Assembly (NCBI GenBank): GCA_001914405.1
Contig: MSDW01000001.1
Span: 1,367,169 to 1,431,168 of the forward strand
DNA from: Candidatus Methanohalarchaeum thermophilum
Lineage (GTDB): Archaea > Halobacteriota > Methanonatronarchaeia > Methanonatronarchaeales > Methanonatronarchaeaceae
Reading direction: 5' to 3'
Length of the DNA stretch: 64,000 nt
Part shown: positions 9,519 through 17,530 of the stretch, piece after piece
Position numbering within the stretch: position 1 is the stretch's first letter
How the letters are laid out: each line of letters starts with the position of its first letter
The notes under the pieces: generated by a model
Told to the model about the DNA's origin: nothing
The model's input: only the letters and a program-made list of their open reading frames with translations
The model's database searches: none
Made by a program: the position numbers and the translations under genes

Positions 9519-11150
9519 TTAGTCGTTCCCTAAATTTATGTTGTCACTTACTAAGTTTGTCCAGCCCCATCTCTGTATGTCTCCTTCAGAGGCATCGGTA
9601 AATGTGGTTGGGTCATCGCAATGGGCGAATCCGGTTTCTCCATTAGTTAACTCAACATGGAGAATAAAGTGAGCGTCCTCATCTAGTTCAGTCACATTTT
9701 GGAACGTATATGTCATTGCACCATCTAGATTCTCTGCCTTGTATGGGAACTGTCCGGGTGCTACAGTGTAACTATCCCCTCTGCCTTTACCTGGATTCTC
9801 TCTCATTGGTAGAGCTTCTTCTCCAACATAGAGGTGTGCTTCCTTCAGTCCAAAGCCCTCAAATAAGGTTATAGTTATCTCTTGAGACATAACATCTACA
9901 GTTATATTACCTACATGAGTTGCCTTTGTTATGTCGTTTTGTCCAGCTCCAGCGTAGATCTCACAGTCAAAGGTTTCTCCTGGGACATCATACATTATTT
10001 CCGTTGAAGCTTCTCTTACATCTGTTAACTCTCCGACGGTCATGTCACCATAACCAACTTGATATTCGTCGGTTCCTAGATAGGTGTTGTAGGCATTTCC
10101 TACATTAGCAGTAGTTGGATCTAAAACATATATTGGACTATGATCGCCATCTGAGTGTACTGAAGCGACTAAATCACCTGTACCTGCTTCTAGTATTGCT
10201 AAACCAGTGAAATAATAGTCTTGAGAAGGTGATCCCATGTTGACTGCCTTGGCACTTGGATCAGTTACATCTTCAACCTTGTACAGTGTTGATGGATTAA
10301 CCCATATATATAGTGTTCCGTCCGCTGCAAAAACCAAGTCAGCTCCCTGTATATCTAAGTTACCGCCAGTAGATTTCTCAACTTCTCCTATTGAATCGGC
10401 TGTTAGAGTTTGCTGAGTTACATCTATAGTATATAATTGATCTGTGTTGTCACCAGCTACATAAAGTAGGTCATTATTTGGTGAAAAAGCTGCTAGAACA
10501 ACTTGATCTTCTGGAAGCCCACTTATCTCACCTAAATCAGTGAAACTACCGTCTGTTACATTATATACTCCTAAGTGCTCTGTGAACTTCTCTATTGCAT
10601 ATATCTGTTTACCATCAGCTGAACAGGCCAAAGCATCAACTTGATCAAAACCTGCTAAATCTTTTAGATGCGTTAAATACGCTTTATTTTCAGTTTCATT
10701 TACTTCAACTTCAAACAACTTCGCATCAAGACCATCTCCTGTCTCTAATCCGCTATCTGTTAGATATAGTGTTTCTTTTGTGATTTTGTCTTTTATCGTT
10801 GCTTCTGCTGTGATTTCTACAGTTTCGCCTCTAGGAATGCCTTGGTCATCTATGTTGACTACATAGGTGTATGTATCTTTGCAAGGTGAGTGGATTACAT
10901 TTTCATTGTAGTATGATTCAATTGAGATCATTGTTTCAGTGAAACACCAGTCTGAGTCAGTTACTGTGAATTCTATTGACATGTTATATCCATCGTCTGT
11001 AACACGGACTTCACCTAACTCGTCTCCATCGGCTGTTAGGGTTTTTGTGTAGGAGCCATTTGTGGCTGTGGTGATTGGAGCCATTCCTACACTTATTATT
11101 GATATTACGAATGCTGATATAACTGTCAGTGCTAAAATTTTTTTAGTCAT
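9519..11150 (-). CDS. Secreted beta-propeller-like surface protein
   Basis: A 543-residue protein with a classical Sec signal peptide: basic MTKK, hydrophobic ILALTVISAFVISIISVGM, and a likely cut near ATTATNG (about residue 30). The centre (about 160-380) contains repeated motifs such as DALACSADGKQIYAIE, FSPNNDLLYVAGDN and DGTLYIWVN, which are blades of a beta-propeller. The flanking regions look like beta-sandwich domains. No C-terminal membrane anchor is seen. The protein is acidic with few lysines, as expected outside the cell or in saline conditions. AGGAGG (11162-11167) lies 11 nt before ATG 11150. Function is unknown; a structural or binding role at the cell surface is inference. Confidence 0.75.
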   Translation of the reverse strand: MTKKILALTVISAFVISIISVGMAPITTATNGSYTKTLTADGDELGEVRVTDDGYNMSIEFTVTDSDWCFTETMISIESYYNENVIHSPCKDTYTYVVNIDDQGIPRGETVEITAEATIKDKITKETLYLTDSGLETGDGLDAKLFEVEVNETENKAYLTHLKDLAGFDQVDALACSADGKQIYAIEKFTEHLGVYNVTDGSFTDLGEISGLPEDQVVLAAFSPNNDLLYVAGDNTDQLYTIDVTQQTLTADSIGEVEKSTGGNLDIQGADLVFAADGTLYIWVNPSTLYKVEDVTDPSAKAVNMGSPSQDYYFTGLAILEAGTGDLVASVHSDGDHSPIYVLDPTTANVGNAYNTYLGTDEYQVGYGDMTVGELTDVREASTEIMYDVPGETFDCEIYAGAGQNDITKATHVGNITVDVMSQEITITLFEGFGLKEAHLYVGEEALPMRENPGKGRGDSYTVAPGQFPYKAENLDGAMTYTFQNVTELDEDAHFILHVELTNGETGFAHCDDPTTFTDASEGDIQRWGWTNLVSDNINLGND

Positions 11151-11423
11151 TTAAATTTTTTCCTCCTTTAATTTTTTTTTATGTAGAAGATGTATAAAAA
11201 ACTAGGAAACCCAAAAAAAGTTTTTAATGGATTCTTTATGCATCTATTATTTTCTACATCTATATATTGGTTTTATTAGGTATTAAACATGTAAGACATA
11301 TTTATATATCATATAAAGTTGTTTTATTATTGTATTATTTAGATATGTTTTTAGAAAATGTCTTTATAAAACATTATTTTACATGTTTTTGTAATGGACC
11401 TGTATAACCCTGTTTTTTAATTT

Positions 11424-11486
11424 ATCTTAGTGGTTGAGAAGAGCCCTTCCAAAATCCCTTGATTTTGGTAGGGGAGGAAGTCACAA
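11424..11486 (+). repeat. Internally deleted mini-element (left end fused to right end)
   Basis: The first half (GTGGTTGAGAAGA) matches the left end of the element at 50904, while the second half (CCTTCCAAAATCCCTTGATT then AGTCACAA) matches its right end at 51195-51238. The whole interior is missing. It sits just after TTTAT, the same context as the full elements. Recombination between the two terminal hairpins is the likely origin. Confidence 0.6.
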
Positions 11487-11599
11487 GTGTCATTCTGTTT
11501 TTTTAATTTATAAGTGTCTGAAGAAACAGCCGAGTCCTTTAATAGTTTAGGTTAGATATAAAAGAGATAAATAATCTACCAGAGTGAATAAGTAAATTA

Positions 11600-11770
11600 T
11601 AGGGAGTTAATTTTTGACATTTTTGTTCCTGATCAATCTCTTTTCTTAGGAATCAAGTGGTTTCCCGTGTTGATGGAGTGTATTAGGTAATGCTCTATGT
11701 TAATTATGCCAAACTTCTTTTTGGATAGGGGTTGTCGTGAAAAACTTATTTCCTTTAGAGGAGTGAATTG
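11600..11770 (+). repeat. Decayed 3' half of family A element (copy A8)
   Basis: The block TTTCCCGTGTTGATGGAGTG and what follows aligns with the 3' half of copy A5 (GTTCCCTGTTGACGGTGTGG). The conserved stem is still possible here with different bases: ATGGAG (11673-11678) and CTCTAT (11693-11698) pair with one G-U. The 5' half is not recognisable. Confidence 0.4.
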
Positions 11771-12235
11771 TTTATCTGTTCTTTTTAGGTAGGTATAGTG
11801 TTAGATATCTATTGGTGGTTTTGGTTTATTGTTTAACTTTTTACGCTGTCAGGATATGTTTTATTTAGTCTGGGTTTACTTGTTTGGTTGGGTTGTAGAT
11901 CGGTGGTATGACCGTTGGAGAAAGTTTCAATGGGTAAGTGAATTTTTAAGTTTTAAAGGTATTGTATGTATTTTATAGCGGGTTTAATGTTTACTATTGG
12001 TTTTCTTTATTTTCTTTGTTTTCATTTTCTTTGTATTGCGATCTCATTGATTTGTTGAGTTTTTTGTTGTTTTTATCTATATCTTCTATTGGGTTGTTGT
12101 GGGACATAAGAGGAGGTTGCTTTTTTTCGTCTTCCGGCATTTTGACCACAATATCCTGTAATCTGTTGTCACACTTAAACTTTATGTGTAGGTAGGTTAC
12201 TTAACTTAATTCTGTAGGTTTTTTTATAGTTTTAT

Positions 12236-12687
12236 AGTAGAGTAAGGCAGATAATTATATGGCTTGTTGTGAGAGATGAATGCCATAACTTAAATGGTTC
12301 CAACATCAATTAAGACCTGGTAGTTAGGCGTTCTGCTTCGTCAAACGATTTTGGTTACCTTGTTTATTAGTCAAAAAATTGGGTGGCCATGAAACTTTTT
12401 GAAATAGGGGGTCTAAGTGGCTGATGTGGAGCAGCTGGTGGGAATAAGAGGCCTAGCACCTAGGTGACATATGCTGGTGGAACATTTGCGGGGCACGCCA
12501 GCGGAGTGGATGCAAAGAACTATCCACCTCTGGCTGTTTTGCCAAAACTTGAGCCTGTCTCTTTTCACGAAGCGCAGGGTCCTCCTGTTGGCTGGATGTA
12601 TGAGATAAGTCCAGCGGAGATGCAAAACTCCTTCTATGGATAAGGCTCACAGGAAAGCCACTCAACTTAACTGTGAAGGCACTTCAC
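12236..12687 (+). mobile_element. Family A non-coding IS605-like element, copy A2
   Basis: Closest to copy A1 (about 450 bp, same order of blocks). It follows TTTAT (12231-12235) and ends GCACTTCAC. The stem GCTGGA/TCCAGC (12591-12596 with 12610-12615) and the loop TGTATGAGATAAG are intact. A second possible hairpin, GGAG/CTCC, follows it. Two minus-strand frames (12413-12625, 12453-12665) are repeat shadows that recur in A1 only because the DNA recurs. Confidence 0.7.
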
Positions 12688-12784
12688 AGTATATAACTAA
12701 CTCGTTCACTAATTAAGAAAAATAGAATAAAAATACAAGTCTTAAGGAAAATATTAAAAAAACTAAAGGAATACAGATTAACTT

Positions 12785-13222
12785 TTCACTCAATAAGTTA
12801 TTTTCCTAGATTTCTGGCTTAGGTGAGTGATGAGTTGGGTAGTTTTTGTGTAGCTGGGTGAAGACGTTTATGGTAACGGGGGTTTCTGAAAGTTTTCGAT
12901 TTCTTCTATCGATGTGGAGAAGGTATATAGGACAGGAGTAGATAGAGTAACTTTTCTGAATGAAGAAAGACCCTCTTTTGGCATTAGGGGTGCTGTGACC
13001 TGCTCAAAAGCCAAAACTGTTGATCTTGACCTTTGCCTATGAAAGGGCTAGCGTAGGTAAGTAGGTAGTAACTAACAAAAAGGCGGATGTTACATCTCTA
13101 TTAGGACATTCCTGGTAGATTTCTGTCAGGTACCTCTGAAAGATTGGATGATATGGACGGATGGAAGAAAGAAACTTCCAAATCCTTAGATTTAAAGGAT
13201 GAGGAGCCCAAAAAAAGTTCAT
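12785..13222 (+). mobile_element. Family C-like non-coding element, diverged copy C2
   Basis: A left-end hairpin region (about 12790-12835: CTTAGGTGAGTGATGAGTTG) resembles the left end at 3605-3655. The interior shares short ordered blocks with the element at 35075: CTGTTGATC, then GCTAGCGTAGGTAAGTAGGT, compared with GCTAGGCGAAGGTAGGTAGG. The 3' end near 13176-13222 contains a hairpin (AATCCTTAGATTTAAAGGAT). The similarity is partial, so the boundary and family assignment are tentative. No gene is seen within it. Confidence 0.4.
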
Positions 13223-13267
13223 AGTAATAATTTATGTTTATGTAAAATATTAGATGAAGTAAAACTA

Positions 13268-13322
13268 AAGTGAAGTAACCCCTACCTAAAGGAGAGGGAT
13301 ATATACTGCTCCCTTACAAACC
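13268..13322 (-). repeat. Mini-element or solo end (inverted)
   Basis: Read on the minus strand, TTTGTAAGGGAGCAGTATAT, then a hairpin CCTCTCC/GGTAGGGG and a TACTTCAC end. It matches the plus-strand sequence at 19659-19713 in layout and in the leading TTTGTAAGGGAGCA. It lacks any cargo. Confidence 0.5.
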
Positions 13323-13479
13323 CACAACAGGATAATTCAAGAAGGAACTCTTTGTTGGGTTAAAGTTTTTGGGATTGGATGTTTGGTTGAAAGGTTTAAT
13401 TGCAGTTTATTTTGTTTTAGATAACATAAAAAACTCTGATTTATCTATTAAACTCAAGGTGGTATTTATTAAGGAAGTT

Positions 13480-15702
13480 ATGGTAGATGGAATTGATAAC
13501 GAGGGTATATCGGATATAGTTGGTGCAGTTGGAGGGGAAACAAGTTTAGATCCTAGCTGTTTAGGTGAAATTGAGGTAAACGGTAATTTTGCCGTGGTAG
13601 AGGTGGAAGAGAATAAGGTGGAGAGATTAGTGGATGAACTTGATGGCAGTAAAGTTGGTTCTTCAAATGTAAATGTCAGTCAGATCCAGGATAGTGATAG
13701 AAAGAAGATTCGGTCTATTAGGAACTACATTGTGGAAAAAAATAGACTGGTTGAAATGGAAAGAAAAGAAGAAATGCGAGAACATGAAAAAAGTATTAGA
13801 AATTTAAGTGGAAAAGAAAGACAGAATAAAGGAAAAACTATTCTTCATTTAAGTGGTAAGGATAGGGGAGAATCTCTGGAAGGTTATAAGGTAAAGTTTA
13901 TGAGGAACCGTAAAGGCGAGAAACTGCCTGAGACTGAGATCTCAGTAAGCGACTTAGTGATGTTATCAAAGAAGGATCCATTGAGAGATGATAATCCAAC
14001 TGGAACTGTTATTCAAAAAACAAATTACTCAATAACTGTAGCTTTCAAAGAAAAACCTCCAAGCTTTCTGTATGGAAAAAATATTAGAATGGATCTCTAT
14101 GTGAATGATATAACCTATCAAAGAATGAAGGACGCGATAAATAAGATGATAGGTAGTGATTTCAACTCTGATTTAAGGGATATAATTATAGGAATACAAT
14201 CTCCAAAAGAAAGAGGAAAAACAGACATAGAAAAGTGGTTTAATGAAGAATTAAATTATTCACAGAGGAAAGCAGTAGCTAGAGCCCTTGAATCAGAAGA
14301 TTTTCATCTAATTCATGGTCCACCAGGAACTGGAAAGACAACAACGGCAATAGAAGTAATTGAACAAGCTATTAGCAGAGGAAAGAAAGTTTTGGTAACG
14401 GCAGACTCAAATATAGCTGTAGACAATATTTTGGATTTCTTATTAAACGAAGGTGTAAATGCAGTTAGAGTAGGTCATCCGGCAAGAGTAACACCTAAAT
14501 TAAGGAAAAACACATTAGATAGCTTAATTAGAGACTTAAATGAATATAAAGAATCTCAAAAAGCAAGAGAAAAGGCTTTTAGTTTAAAAGAAAAACAAGA
14601 GAACTATACTCATCCATCAGGTCGGTATAGAAGAGGAATGAGCGATAAGAAAATAAAAAATCTAGCAGAGGAAAATAAAGGATCAAGAGGAGTTTCTCCT
14701 AAAAAAATAAAAGAAATGGCGAAATGGATTAAATTAAACGAAGAAATCGACAAATTATTCGAAAAATCAGATAAATTAAGAGATAAAGCCGTAAAAAAAG
14801 TTTTAGAGAATAGTGATGTAATCTGTACAACTAATTCAACGGCAGGAACAGAATTGATAGAACAAATGGATTTTGATATATTAGTAATCGATGAAGCCAC
14901 ACAAGCAACGGAACCATCATGCCTAATTCCTATAACCCATGCGAACAAGGTTATTATGGCAGGAGACCACAAACAACTACCTCCAACTGTTAAAAACCCT
15001 AAAGCTAAAAAAGAAGGCCTCACTGAAACCTTGTTCGAAAAATTGGCCTGTAAACATCCCTACACAAAAGATCTATTAGAAACACAATATAGAATGAACG
15101 AAGAAATAATGAAATTTCCAAGTAAAGAATTCTACAACGGCAAACTAAAGCCACATCCATCAGTAAAAAACCACACTCTCAAGGACCTTGACCTGGAACT
15201 AGAGAGAATCGAAAAAACCCTAAGAAAGCTATTAAATCCAGAAAACCCAACCATCTTTCTGGATACATCAAACTTAAACGCACCAGAAAGAACTAGAAAG
15301 GACTCGACATCAAAAGAAAATCCAAAAGAAGCAAAAATAGCTAAAAATATCACAGAAGAATACATTAAAGCAAAGATAAACCAAGAAAACATAGCCATAA
15401 TAGCACCCTACGATGATCAAGTTGATCTAATAGACAGAAAACTCAACTACGATGACCTAGAAATTAAAACAGTAGACGGTTTCCAAGGAAGAGAAAAGGA
15501 AATTATAGTAATATCACTAACCAGAAGCAATGAATCAAACGAAATAGGATTCCTAAAAGATCTAAGAAGATTAAACGTCTCATTAACCAGATCCAAAAGA
15601 AAACTAATAGTTATAGGAGACTCATCTACATTAAGAAAAAACAGAACATACAAAAGACTAATAGACTACATAAAAAACCAAAACGGTTATTACAGAATTT
15701 AA
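13480..15702 (+). CDS. Superfamily 1 helicase, UPF1/DNA2/IGHMBP2-like
   Basis: A 740-residue protein from ATG 13480; an upstream TTG (13369) in frame would add 37 residues without visible homology. The helicase core shows Walker A GPPGTGKT (about 280-287), motif Ia VTADSNIAVDN, motif II DEATQA (about 471), motif III GDHKQLPP (about 495), motif IV TQYRMNEEIM, motif V DGFQGREKEIIVIS and motif VI NVSLTRSKRKLIVIGD. The N-terminus (about 70-240) carries a charged segment and a beta-rich OB-like stalk domain as in IGHMBP2. Such enzymes unwind DNA or RNA 5' to 3'. Archaeal members are little studied; a repair or RNA-processing role is inference. The gene stands alone between repeat clusters. Confidence 0.88.
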   Translation: MVDGIDNEGISDIVGAVGGETSLDPSCLGEIEVNGNFAVVEVEENKVERLVDELDGSKVGSSNVNVSQIQDSDRKKIRSIRNYIVEKNRLVEMERKEEMREHEKSIRNLSGKERQNKGKTILHLSGKDRGESLEGYKVKFMRNRKGEKLPETEISVSDLVMLSKKDPLRDDNPTGTVIQKTNYSITVAFKEKPPSFLYGKNIRMDLYVNDITYQRMKDAINKMIGSDFNSDLRDIIIGIQSPKERGKTDIEKWFNEELNYSQRKAVARALESEDFHLIHGPPGTGKTTTAIEVIEQAISRGKKVLVTADSNIAVDNILDFLLNEGVNAVRVGHPARVTPKLRKNTLDSLIRDLNEYKESQKAREKAFSLKEKQENYTHPSGRYRRGMSDKKIKNLAEENKGSRGVSPKKIKEMAKWIKLNEEIDKLFEKSDKLRDKAVKKVLENSDVICTTNSTAGTELIEQMDFDILVIDEATQATEPSCLIPITHANKVIMAGDHKQLPPTVKNPKAKKEGLTETLFEKLACKHPYTKDLLETQYRMNEEIMKFPSKEFYNGKLKPHPSVKNHTLKDLDLELERIEKTLRKLLNPENPTIFLDTSNLNAPERTRKDSTSKENPKEAKIAKNITEEYIKAKINQENIAIIAPYDDQVDLIDRKLNYDDLEIKTVDGFQGREKEIIVISLTRSNESNEIGFLKDLRRLNVSLTRSKRKLIVIGDSSTLRKNRTYKRLIDYIKNQNGYYRI

Positions 15703-15764
15703 ATTAAAAAAATAAACCAAAATTAACTCTTTACCCAAGAAATCTTTTCTTTAAATATTTTATT

Positions 15765-15975
15765 TAGGTAGGTGAGGAGGCTACAAGGGTTTATACCTTA
15801 TACTTATAATCTTCCTATATAAGGGCCGCCCGGGAATGAGATGATTTGACGGTGGCAGGAAGTAAAACCTCCTTTGACTCTGGAAGCATCCTTCCAAAAT
15901 CCCTTGAGTTTGGTAGGAGAGGAATTCACAAATGGATCAATAATATAATAAGGGAGGGAACCTCATGGATTGCCA
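15765..15975 (+). mobile_element. Family B element remnant with two successive right ends
   Basis: 15836-15928 matches 51147-51238 (TGAGATGATTTGACGGTGGC and following) including its terminal hairpin. A second hairpin (CCTCATGGATTGCCATGAGA, 15961-15980) again ends GGCTTCACAAATGG, the same flank as the first (AATTCACAAATGG). The 5' part of the element is lost or replaced by unrelated sequence (15770-15830). Confidence 0.55.
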
Positions 15976-16034
15976 TGAGAGGGCTTCACAAATGGTTGTT
16001 TAGTTTATGTTTGTCGTACAACTTTGAATTTGAT

Positions 16035-17249
16035 TTACATTCGTAGTACAACTTTGAATTCAGTTTTTAGGTCTCTAACTTTGATGAGGTAGCTTCCTTC
16101 TTGCTTTATTTTGAAGCTATAGGTTAATAGTCTTTGTTCGCCACTTTTCAGCGTTAATTCGTCAGTTTTAGTTAATTTATCGTTTATGTAAATTTTTAAT
16201 GTGTCTGTAATGGTAAAATCTTTATTGTTGGTGACTGAGACGTTTACGGTTATGTTGGATATTTCTTTGTAGCCTGGTAGGCCTGGAGGTGGGACTGATA
16301 ATGTTTTGGGAGATACACTTAGTTCTTGGACTTGTATTTCTCCCTTCTGAGGTTTAATAACTTCAAATGATCCTACTAGATTTCCTATTCTTATTGTATA
16401 ATTTTTAGGTATATCTTTTTTTAAAGAAAAAGAAGACTTAATTTGGTCTTTTGCCTCTATTGTTAGTTTTTTACTATTTTCGATTTTACCGTCAACTACT
16501 AGATCTATTGTATAATTTAGGGTTTTATTTATCTTGTTGTAGACTGTAGCGTTTATATTGATGTTTTCTCCGGTTTCAGACTTTTTGGGAGATATAGTTA
16601 AGTTTATTACTTCGATATCGTATCGGGGTTGTCCTTCCATGGGATTTGATTTTTTGCCTTCTAATTTATTTTTTATTGCTGAAATTTGATATGTGTATTT
16701 TTCCTGGTAACTACATTTTTCGTCAATGTAGAATGTGTTTTTGGTTGTATCTATTAGTTTTTCTTTTCCGTCTACGGATCTGTAAACTTTGTAACTTTCT
16801 GCATCTTCTACTAGACTCCAATTTAGCCTGATGTATCCTGCTTTACTTGTTAAACTGAGATCCTTGACCTTTTCTAAGGAAAATTGCTTTATAGTTAGAG
16901 TATCTGTTAGGTTTCCTATTTGGATCTGGTGATCGCCAATAGATTCCTTTAAGATATTAAAAGATACATTAATTTTTTCTCCTGCAAGTAAATAGACTTC
17001 TTCGGAACTATAGCTTTTGTTATCTAGGTAAAGGTTTATTATATGAGAATTAGCCTGGCTACCAATGTTAGAAACTTTTACAGTTACCTTTACTTCTTTT
17101 CCAGATTTCACCTCTTTCGGATTTACTGTTAAATCGCTTATTATGAAATCAGATTGGGGGTTTGTGTGCTTTTCCAAACAACCGCAAAAGGTTAAAGTTA
17201 TCAATATACAGATAGCTAAACTAATCAAAGCTTTTTTATTCATAATCAA
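16035..17249 (-). CDS. CARDB/FN3-domain lipoprotein in the reductive-dehalogenase-like operon
   Basis: A 404-residue exported protein. A hydrophobic leader (residues 6-22) ends in a Cys pair (CGC, residues 22-24), consistent with a lipobox. Domains in order: a CARDB-type adhesion domain (about 33-110; DFIISDLTVNPKEVKSGKEV), a fibronectin type III domain (about 118-205; GYIRLNWSLVEDAESYKVYR), a second CARDB domain (about 210-295) and a third (about 305-400). It would sit on the outer face of the membrane. Its start overlaps the stop of the preceding membrane gene by 4 nt (ATGA), so the two are translationally coupled. A role in holding or shielding the dehalogenase-like enzyme at the surface is inference. 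Confidence 0.75.
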   Translation of the reverse strand: MIMNKKALISLAICILITLTFCGCLEKHTNPQSDFIISDLTVNPKEVKSGKEVKVTVKVSNIGSQANSHIINLYLDNKSYSSEEVYLLAGEKINVSFNILKESIGDHQIQIGNLTDTLTIKQFSLEKVKDLSLTSKAGYIRLNWSLVEDAESYKVYRSVDGKEKLIDTTKNTFYIDEKCSYQEKYTYQISAIKNKLEGKKSNPMEGQPRYDIEVINLTISPKKSETGENININATVYNKINKTLNYTIDLVVDGKIENSKKLTIEAKDQIKSSFSLKKDIPKNYTIRIGNLVGSFEVIKPQKGEIQVQELSVSPKTLSVPPPGLPGYKEISNITVNVSVTNNKDFTITDTLKIYINDKLTKTDELTLKSGEQRLLTYSFKIKQEGSYLIKVRDLKTEFKVVLRM

Positions 17250-17524
17250 TTCTCTAAATTCTTTGTATTATTTTTTGTATCTTTTCTAGGTTTTTTCCAC
17301 ATATATGCTAATAAACCAATAGTTATCCAAATAATTAACATTAAGATAAAAAAACCACCTGCAGTATCTACGCGCTCCCTAAAAGCTCCTAAAGACCAAT
17401 CTAAAAGGACATATATGCCTAAAAGCCAAAAGATAGCTAATAAAACTTCGATTAAATCTATGTACTTGATTTTATCTAATAAAATCCTTTTTAGTTTCAT
17501 TAAAAAACTATTCATTTTTATCAA
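17246..17524 (-). CDS. Small membrane protein, RdhB-like anchor candidate
   Basis: A 92-residue protein with two hydrophobic helices (about 24-44 and 57-76), a short charged loop between them (GAFRERVDTAGG) and a basic C-terminal tail. It starts 6 nt after the stop of the RdhA-like gene and overlaps the next gene by 4 nt. In organohalide-respiring bacteria, rdhA is almost always followed by rdhB, a roughly 90-residue membrane anchor, usually with three helices. Position and size fit that role, but one helix fewer is seen, and direct sequence similarity cannot be shown here. Confidence 0.6.
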   Translation of the reverse strand: MIKMNSFLMKLKRILLDKIKYIDLIEVLLAIFWLLGIYVLLDWSLGAFRERVDTAGGFFILMLIIWITIGLLAYMWKKPRKDTKNNTKNLEN

Positions 17525-17530
17525 GACGAA

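Larger units (their letters stand above)
11151..12235 (+). other. Gene-free AT-rich stretch
   Basis: Apart from the promoter of the propeller gene (TATA-like stretch near 11188-11198 on the minus strand), the mini-element at 11424 and the decayed family A fragment at 11600, nothing supportable is seen. The 77-residue plus-strand frame at 11962-12195 consists of T-rich low-complexity sequence and is rejected. Confidence 0.5.

Noticed and set aside
11962-12195. 77-residue hydrophobic frame
   Set aside because: Composed of T-rich low-complexity sequence, without ribosome-binding site or recognisable family.
12413-12665. Conserved protein-coding frames shared by two family A copies (also 2174-2371)
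   Set aside because: They are on the strand opposite to the conserved RNA blocks, lack start signals, and are absent from the other family A copies. Similarity reflects the DNA repeat.
16013-16060. Short duplication GTACAACTTTGAATT at the 3' end of the CARDB gene
   Set aside because: Only about 17 nt repeated once; probably a local slippage at the gene's end, without further support for function.
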